A stretch of 64,000 nucleotides of DNA, taken from positions 2,108,001 to 2,172,000 of the forward strand of contig SAXG01000002.1 of the NCBI GenBank assembly GCA_012932865.1, written 5' to 3'. The notes below the pieces were generated by a model. That model ran no database searches. It had not been told where the DNA came from and saw nothing but the letters and a program-made list of their open reading frames with translations. The stretch comes from Amylostereum areolatum (lineage: Eukaryota; Basidiomycota; Agaricomycetes; Russulales; Stereaceae). Made by a program: the position numbers and the translations under genes. This document shows positions 56,570-64,000 of this stretch, piece by piece (position 1 is the first letter of the stretch; each line of letters begins with the position of its first letter).

Positions 56570-57290
56570 TCAATCGGGGCTATGTACCTTGGCGAAAGCG
56601 CGCGTTGCGCCGACGAACTTGGCGAGGGCCGACAGACCGGGTTGGGTGCCTAGGATGAAGGGGGTGGAAAGAGTGCGCGAGGCGGTGCTGAGGTGATGTC
56701 GGTGGTCTTCGAAGAGTGGGCAATCGGCAAGAATGCGGTCTCGGGTTCGGATGCGAGCGTCGCCGCACCGGCAGGCAATGGGGTCGGTGGGAACGAATCG
56801 GGCGTAATAGTCGTCGCGGAATCCACGTCCAAGAATAGTTTGGATGATGCGAGTGCGGACGTCGTGTGGGCCGTCAAAATTTCGCTGGAAGGGGGATAGG
56901 TTGGTAGATGGAGGATGGCGTAGCGCAACCGGTGCGGGGTTGTTGTGAGGGCGGGCTGCCCATTCAGCTCTCCAAGTTTTGAGCGCTCGAGCTTTTGCTT
57001 TTGCGCGTGCCAAGGAAATGGTAGAGCGGACGAGGGGCACACCATAGACGCCCTCCTTCGCGATCGTGTCTGCCCGCTCCTTCCCAATGATTCCCGGACC
57101 CAAGCAACTTCCGCCACCAGCGACTCCGAGGCATTGAGGAAGATTTCGACGTGTCGGCAGAACAGGATGAAGCGGATTGCGCAGGATGGTCGGCTGTGTT
57201 GGTAATGGGGGTGACGGCGGATTGGTTGTCGGATAAGAAGAGGATGCGCGTGAGGTGAGGGTCTTAACAGCACGAGAAGATTTACGACCG
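56570..57290 (-). pseudogene. Tad1-like LINE ORF2, 3' remnant (RNase H and Cys-rich tail)
   Basis: RNase H motifs appear in three different minus frames in the right order: FLSDNQSAVTPITNTADHP near 57200-57240, then CRHVEIFLNASESLVAEVAWV near 57100-57160, then GIIGKERADTIAKEGV near 57040-57090. That means at least two frameshifts. The last frame continues to the C-terminal zinc-like region (ACRCGDARIRTRDRILADC, then HRHHL) that ends fungal non-LTR ORF2 proteins. Reverse transcriptase and endonuclease are absent, as in a 5'-truncated insertion. Confidence 0.7.
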
Positions 57291-57447
57291 CCAGAAAGGG
57301 CTCCACGTGATAACATTGTCGCCGCGGCGAAGCTCGCTCTTTTGACTTTTTCCTTTTCCTTCCCCGTCCCCTTCCCTTCCCTGTTCCCTCTTTCGTTCGA
57401 TCGCCAACGGTCTACGCTCTTACGATCTTCATCTAACTACATATATT

Positions 57448-60271
57448 ATGCAATCTCAGGCCAATAGCCCCTCAGACGACCGCATCCCGGAAGCCACCGC
57501 CGAGGAAAACCTCCGGCCCCCGTCGCTCGACTTGGACTCGCCTGTTGTAGGCGCGGATTCGAATGCCTTTGCGACTGCATCGAAGGGAAACATTTCAGAC
57601 GAAAAGTATCCTGGTGCTCTGAGTGAAGTAGCGGAGGGCGGAAGTAGCGCTGATCGACCGTCGAGGACAGATGAGGTGCGTACAGTAATGTTCTGGTTAG
57701 TTCGTTCAGCCTAGCCCTGACGTCCCAGCACAGGGATCCCCGCCCTCCTTGAATTCAGCCCGCCATACGTCGTCCGCCCGGCTGGATCTTTTTTTGCCGC
57801 CGTCGTCTTCCGTTTGTCCGCCCCCGAAAGCCGGGATATTCACACATTTGAACGAGTACAACTCCCCGCCGCCCATTACGACCGCATCGCCGCTTCTCCT
57901 GTCCCCAAATATTCTAGAAGGCTTCCTTCCGCTTCCCGCGCCCGTGAGCATGACCGATGTCAGCCTTCAGGACGACGACATTGACTGCAATGTTTCGGGC
58001 GCGCTCGACGGGCTTTACAACCCACTGGCAAAGGCGACAGTGTCCTTGGACGACATAGCTTGGCTGGTCCGCAGGCTAGACTGGCCAACGAGAGAGTGCC
58101 TTGCCGCCGTGATCGGCCTCCGGCTCCGCGAGGTCGTCTCGGCTTGTCCAGTATCTGAGGACAATATGACGTTCGAAAGGCACATGAAGAAGGCGTATTA
58201 TATGGTGGTAGGCTCTCATATTCTCTCTGCCGTTTTCTGCCATCCTGATGTCTCCATTTCAGCGCCAATACCAGATTGCCGTCAACGACGACCCCCTCGC
58301 GCCATTAAATGTCAATATAGCGTCGGCTTCGCACCATATCCGCGCCGCCCCTAGAGTCGGCGAGCTTGCAATGGCCGTGTGGGAAAGATGGCAGGAGGGC
58401 ACCCTAGTGCAGTCTCACCATGTGGTCACGTCCTTCGACAACGCGGATGCATCCCTCCGCAAAGATGGCGGAAGTATGCGCGCCATTGTAATCCCGACGT
58501 CAAGGCAGGGTTTGGAGACACACCGGGACATCGTCAAGATGACAGCTCTCGGGGTATACAGCAACGCCCCATTGTTGGCGGCGACGGCGCTCTATTCGAC
58601 TTGCTGGTCGCGCTGGTGGAATGGTAGGTATCCCTAGCTACCACCAATCTTGCGACTGACTACCTTCCCGGACGGATAGGCGAAATCTTGCCGAGGGTTC
58701 CCTCCAGAATGGAACTCCTCAGCATGGCGCAAGCATTGCCGAAGGATCAGCTTGTCTTCCTCAAACTAATACCTTCTGAAGTCCCCCAGGCCGTTCCTAA
58801 CCCTCACCTCCAGCCCCCGGGCATCTTGAAGCGACAGGACAGGGGCAAAGGAAAGAAACGGGCCCTTCCGGATTCCGACGAAGAAGTCGAGGAGGGAGGC
58901 TTGACAGGAGGTGCGGGGATGTCAGTGACGGCGACGGAGCCTCCGGGGCGCTTCCAAGATGAGCACGGCCAAATCCGCTCTTCCCGGGTTCGGGAGAAAT
59001 CGAGACAGCGGTCGATGTCGCGTGCCCCAGCCTCGTCCAGGGCTGCCTCGCCTACGCCATCCGCAGCCTCGACAACGCCGCGGGGAAGGAGCAGGACGAG
59101 GGCGGCTGCCCCAGCGCCGAAGAAGCGGAAGACTGGCAACATGAGCAAGAGGGGAGTCCTGGACGCTGTAAGTCCGGGAAGGCTGTTCTCCGACGACGAA
59201 CGTAGACTAATCATAATGCAGAAGGACGCCTGCCACAGATGCATAGACTCGAATCTGGACTGCGAGATCGGTGGCCACAGCATCATCCAGCGGAAGACGT
59301 GCAACAATTGTCACGACCGTAAGACCGCATGCACCTTCTCCAGTTTGACGGCGGAGGCCAGGAAAACCCTCTTCCAACAGTACGGACTTTTGGACGGCTC
59401 CCCCTCCCCCCGGCCCAGCAAGACCAAGGATTCCGCCGCGAAGCCAAGGGCGCTCCCTCGACGACGGAAGTCCGCTGCCAGTTGTGCTCCCTCTGCTAGC
59501 CCTTTCCCCGCTCGCGGTTCTTCCGCACCCTCAACACACAAGTCGACTGTACACGTCCCCCTCCATCCCGACATAATCCCGCACCAGGTCTTGAGAATGT
59601 CGTTCGCAGAGGTCTCCAATTGGGTAGCGCAGCAACCGAATGATGCAGCCGTCGCAGAGATCGCCCTCCGACTTGCCGGGGAAGCGTACCGCGAAGTAGA
59701 CGCGGTGCGCGAGCTGCTTCACGAGGCCTTGCTTGAATCAAAGGCCGCCCGCGCAGAGGCCGCGGCTGCTGGCCAGACGGCAAAGGCGATCGTCGGTGCT
59801 CTTCGCGGGGCAACGATCCAAGGCCTAGATATTTCCTCAGTTCGCATTCCCCCGTCCCCCATTCCGTCCTTTCCCTGGACTCTTCTTCCCTCCAGAGGTG
59901 GCACTCCCGCTTCGACACTCTTCTCTGGGACTGGCGGTGCGGGCAGGGACAACGCAATTGAGCGCCCGCATACGTCTCCCCTTCTCACCACTCCGCTCAT
60001 TTCGCCGCCCCTTGTGCTGCCGCCTGTCGCACGCCTTACTCCGGCCCGCGATGCCGGGGATGCCATAACGCTGCGGCTTGCTTCGCAAGGTGCCAACGGC
60101 GAGGCCCAGCGCGCGGACCGCGATGACCCCCAAGACCGCGCCCGGGAAAGCGGGGACAGTAGGATTCAAATCCCGGTACCCCGTACTCCGGTTCTCGCAG
60201 ACAGTGCCCTCCTGCACGAAACTGGCGCGGAAGCGGAAGTGTCGTCTGGGGGATCTTGGTCCACCCGGTGA
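57448..60271 (+). CDS. Protein with an internal Zn2Cys6 motif and coiled coil, unknown function
   Basis: Exons 57448-57675, 57734-58207, 58263-58623 and 58680-60271 join in phase to 884 residues. Residues 1-200 are acidic and Ser/Pro-rich. A folded region follows (LDDIAWLVRRLDWPTRE, QYQIAVNDDPLAPLNVN, MAVWERWQEGTLVQSHHV). A basic Ser/Arg stretch leads to CHRCIDSNLDC and, after 12 residues, CNNCHDRKTAC, an exact CX2CX6CX12CX2CX6C binuclear cluster. It sits around residue 530 instead of near the N-terminus. A helix (IALRLAGEAYREVDAVREL) and a disordered tail end the protein. It could be a DNA-binding regulator or a repeat-borne gene. An alternative frame is open to 60494. Confidence 0.65.
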
Positions 60272-62395
60272 AGGTGCTGAGGACGCTGTGGCAATGGACA
60301 CTGGCGTTCGCGATTCTGATGCTGCGCCGCGGCCGCTCGACAGCAGGGAGGATTTTCTGATGCACGACGCCGACGAGCCGTTTGCAGAGGGATCGGCGGC
60401 AGCGGGACGGTGTGCCGCTCCTACGGACGCTCGTACGAGGGACGAAGCCTCTCGATTGGCCGGGGTTGCCGGGGCAGGCATCCTCCCTCCGTAAACAAAC
60501 TGTACGCCGGCTGGACAGAGGCCCTACCGGCGGAGTGAGTTATCTTGTACAACCGCAGAATAGAAATTTCTTCGCCTTCCTCTAGCCTGAGCATAGGTAG
60601 AACCGCCGCCCCGAACCTACTGAGGGATATCTCTCCGAAAGGATTCGTTCGTTCTTGTCGGCGGCGCTATGCCCGCGGCGTTTCGCTACCTCGGCATTTC
60701 CCCCGCGGCGCTTTCTGCAGGGAGGTTTTTCCGCGGCGTTCTCTCGACGGCATTTAAGTATACTGTGCCCGTTCAGGAACCTGAGCAACCTGGGAAGCTG
60801 ACCAAAATGTGCCGATATCGCTCTCCTCTGTGTTTTTTCAAGATCGGAAAGTTGTAATACATTGTACAGATCCTTTTTCTACTGTCCAGCTCCGTGTGAT
60901 ATGTAGAATATGCGTGCATGAGATGACGATGGCGTTCGAAGTGGCCGATCTGACCGATTTTCCCAAAAATAGCAAGTACGGCCTTGTCTTCGCGCCGACT
61001 TGCTTCTCTCCTCCCACCATCCATACCCACCCTCCTGCCGCCTGCTTTCATCTGCTTGTAACATCAGTGGCATCCCATTCCTGTCAGAAATCCATTCAGA
61101 ATCACACACACTCAAGCTACATGCTGGTGTCAAGTGACAGTATGTTTTCCATATCAGCTCAACATGCCAGCATGCGCAGGGCACAGGTCTCCGAGATTTG
61201 GGCCACCCACTGTAGACTCCAAGGTATGTATCGTTAAAGTCACCATTCCCTGTGCTCGCTTATCTCTTTCGATTTTGTGCACCGAGTTATGGCTCCGCCT
61301 TGTGTTATACTAGCAGATTACCGGTGCTAGGACACGCAATATGTATCCCTACTGCACGGAGGGCATCTCATAACCCGTTCATTATTTATTCAACAGCTTT
61401 CACATACACTTCGTTAGGTCCCTGCCGCATCGCGGCTTCGCCGCGCTGCTTCGGGACCATCATGAGCAAAGGCAGAAAAAGATACTCTAATAGTAATACA
61501 CTTTCTCCCGTACTTGAAAGCCTGGCACAGCTTAAAGCTGAGCATGAGGAACGTCCATGGAGCACCAATACCGCTGTGATGTACGTGCCGACTATTGAGC
61601 GGAACTTTGACAACTTCCAGCCTAACTCTGAGTCGCGTTCGGAAACCTGTTTGTGGCTTCACATTGTTTACAAATAGAGATCTGTCAGTGATGCATTGGT
61701 ATTCAAGAATGTGATGGCAAGGACATCATACATACCAGAGATGCGAAGTACCAATGACCACGCACTGCATGAGTCTGAATTTACGCATGCCACCTACCCT
61801 TCAAATTGACACAGATGGCCATTTGGTGGGTCCTGACAGGCTGAGCAGTGAGCGCGGTGTCTGGCGCTCCATGAGTGTGTGCAGACGAAAAGATGGGCAA
61901 AAGCACACCAGTACGGGGACCACTCTGGTCCTTTGACCCTCTTTCGCCACCCAACGGCGCTTACACAATGCTTGCCAGTGGCCGTGGCCCGGGCTTCCCT
62001 TGCATTGTCAGAGCATGGCAAGCCCATTATCTAATGGGTATACTTTTTTCTTGTCCATTATACGACCTAACGGACGTCGGATGGGACGGTTGAGGATGGT
62101 TGAAGGATTCAAGCTACAAGGAAGGTGGTTGAGACGGCGATGACATTGACATCATCAGCTCGCGGAACGACCCGTCAGCCAATCAGGTTGTCTCTTTGTC
62201 TTGTCTCGCATCTCACGTGATTTTTGTCTCGGATGGGATTCAATTAGTAGTTTGACTAGCAGGTTACCCGTGCTAGATCCAGCCTTTCAAGTGCGATGGG
62301 ACAGATTTGTAGCACCCAAGATGCAGAATATTTACACAATAATATTACAAAGGCCCGGGGCTGCTCTATGAATATAAACGTGCGTCAAGGTCTAT
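60272..62395. other. No confident gene; two 21-bp near-palindromes
   Basis: A 141-codon plus frame at 61252-61677 has no domain. CTAGCAGATTACCGGTGCTAG near 61311 and CTAGCAGGTTACCCGTGCTAG near 62258 are near-identical hairpin-capable sequences about 947 bp apart. Confidence 0.4.
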
Positions 62396-63564
62396 TTAAT
62401 CGTCCTCTGACTCGACATCACGCTCCGGCTTTTTGCCTTTTCCATCCTGCAAAGACGGAGTCCCAGTGCGCTTGGAGGCACCGGTTTGAGTGCGGCGCTC
62501 CTCGCGGTCAGTGCTGCCACTCTGGGTGTTGCGTTGTTGCTGCATACGACGTGCTTGGTTGGCAGCCGTTGAAGGACCGGGGCCACTTTTACTGCCAGTG
62601 GAGTTGGAGGAGTTGGCTGCGACAGCACGGGTCTTTTTCGATGGTGAACCAAACTGCCATTTGAGGCCGTCAGTAGCTGGCGACTTTTTCGGACCTAGGA
62701 TAGCAGTTCCCAGTTAGAACCATGAGATAGGAAACTTATGAGGACACGCACTTTTTTTCGAAGAGGCTGAATCATCTTCATCGCTTGTGCGGCCAAGGAA
62801 TGCAACAGTATCCAGTTCCACAACAACGTACTGCACGGGTCCTCCCGGAACGCGTTCATCCTTCGACTCCTCGCGCACGATCTCGGTCAGGAAGCCACAA
62901 ACAGAGACAATGGACTTAGGGTAAGCAACCATTTTGTCGCGTGAGTTCTTGAACTTGGGTGTATCGGGAACACGGACGACGACTGGAAGAGTGCCATCGG
63001 GTTGCGCGCGGGTCCATTGTACAATAGTCATGTTGAACTCGTGGAGTGTCAAGTCTCGCTTGTCGACAATGCCGGAGATGTCCATATATGGACGATGGTC
63101 GAAGGTAAGCATCCTTTCAGGATCAACGGATCCTGTAGCAGGGATACGGTCGAGATAGATAGGATAGCACTGTTTTCGGTGTCAGAGATGGTCAGGGAAG
63201 ATGTGGTAGGGTGGGACGCACATCAATGATATCTCCCACCAAGTTATACGCCAGTTCCATCAGCGTGAGCGGGAAGGACATATGTCCTGGGACTGCCCTA
63301 TCCACCTACGTGTTGCAACTCGTGGTTAGGAAGTAATTGGCCAGAGACATAGTTGAGACACACCTTAGCAACAATGTAGGCGAAGCTCACATCGTCTTTT
63401 GAGAACTGGATTCCTTCGCCGTTGAACATGGTCAAACCCGCCACGACAGGTTCATCCGATGGCAGGAAAGCTTGGACGTCAAGAATAGTCGTGAGAGGGC
63501 GATCAGGGAGGGTGCGTGGGTTTTCGACAGAGCAGAGAAAATGGATGGTGGCCGTGTGTGGCAT
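62396..63564 (-). CDS. Unrecognised four-exon gene, possible repeat-family protein
   Basis: Exons 63364-63564, 63222-63305, 62752-63169 and 62396-62694 join in phase to 333 residues. The N-terminal 240 residues look folded (HTATIHFLCSVENPRTLP, GLTMFNGEGIQFSKDDVSF, GHMSFPLTLMELAYNLVG, DISGIVDKRDLTLHEFNMT, SIVSVCGFLTEIVREE). They alternate hydrophobic strands in a way that suggests a beta-rich domain, perhaps OB-like. The last 100 residues are basic, Ser/Gln-rich and disordered, ending ERDVESEDD. The family is unknown to me. A TATATAAA lies about 55 bp upstream of the start. Confidence 0.7.
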
Positions 63565-63615
63565 GTTAGGTTGTGGTCGGTGAGAATACTTGTACAGGGA
63601 CGTACGGTAGTTAGC

Positions 63616-63623
63616 TTTATATA
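63616..63623 (-). promoter_or_regulatory. TATA box upstream of the four-exon gene
   Basis: TATATAAA on minus, about 55 bp before the ATG at 63564. Confidence 0.5.
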
Positions 63624-64000
63624 CCGTGTCGGGTGGATGTGACACCAGCACCCTATGACTTCAGTGGAGATCCGTGGAGTGCGAGAAGGGTGGAGGCAAG
63701 AGAGCCGATGGTCGAGACAGTTCGAGTATATGAGATGTGAAGGAGATGGCTCCACTCATCGTCGCCTGCAAGTGACCGAGTCGACGCGAAGTGCGAAGTC
63801 GGCGCGTTTGATCAAGGAGTCATGCCGACGTACCAGTGCTTCATCCCCCCTCGAATACTCTCCCCTTGCGTCCTCCCTCATAAGACTCACTAGGTTTCCA
63901 TGTAGACACCCTTATTTACATGCATTGATATTCTCTTTGAGATTTCAACCTCATTGTGTACCCTCCCCAAGAGTCAAGACGCTTTGGCCTTGCTTTGGCC
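63624..64000. other. 5' flank, no gene seen
   Basis: Only short frames without domains up to the window end. Confidence 0.4.

Noticed and set aside
60150..60200. tRNA-like B box (GATTCAAATCC)
   Set aside because: The flanking bases do not form a T stem and there is no matching A box; it lies inside a coding exon.

Overview
The window comes from the nuclear genome of a filamentous basidiomycete, most likely an agaricomycete mushroom or polypore. The genes are broken by many 45-70 nt introns with GTRNGT donors and YAG acceptors. A tRNA-Gly carries a 10-nt intron. The gene families are typical of that group: STE3-type pheromone receptors, NADAR proteins, a binuclear-zinc-cluster regulator, a chromovirus and Tc1-like elements. 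No assignment to genus is attempted.

Layout. 1-750: the 5' part of an unrecognised gene. 1.1-2.2 kb: a hAT transposase remnant. 2.2-6.3 kb: no convincing gene, but a 504-bp hAT-type MITE. 6,306-10,326: a 4,021-bp Tc1/mariner-like element with two spliced genes; an apparently identical second copy lies at 33,812-37,832. 10.65 kb: tRNA-Gly(GCC). 11.1-14.8 kb: a Zn2Cys6 transcription factor. 15.0-21.9 kb: three NADAR (YbiA-like) genes around a PARP-like ADP-ribosyltransferase. 22.1-30.5 kb: three paralogous STE3-like receptors in tandem, with the AP-2 sigma gene and a small unknown gene between receptors 1 and 2. 31.85-33.69 kb: an ammonium transporter, with element copy 2 inserted 116 bp upstream of its start codon. 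38-42 kb: fragments and a foldback repeat. 42,080-49,594: a complete chromodomain Ty3/gypsy element. 50.1-51.85 kb: low-complexity and minisatellite DNA. 53-57.3 kb: degenerate coding remnants, including a LINE RNase H. 57.4-60.3 kb: a protein with an internal Zn2Cys6 motif. 62.4-63.6 kb: a four-exon gene of unknown function.

Two blocks stand out. The first pairs an ADP-ribosyltransferase that keeps the H-Y-E triad with three NADAR proteins. NADAR is a family reported to act on ADP-ribose-type N-glycosidic bonds, so the block could hold a writer and erasers of ADP-ribosylation. That functional pairing is inference. The second is the receptor cluster, which looks like a B mating-type (pheromone/receptor) locus or a satellite of one. 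I read its intergenic DNA on both strands for CaaX pheromone precursors and found none that is believable.

The mobile DNA is young. The two Tc1-like copies give the same translations in every frame, and the LTRs differ at 2 of 457 positions. The chromovirus shows a -1 slippery heptamer at the gag stop, a possible Tf1-like self-primer, and two apparent breaks: an in-frame TAA and an integrase frameshift.
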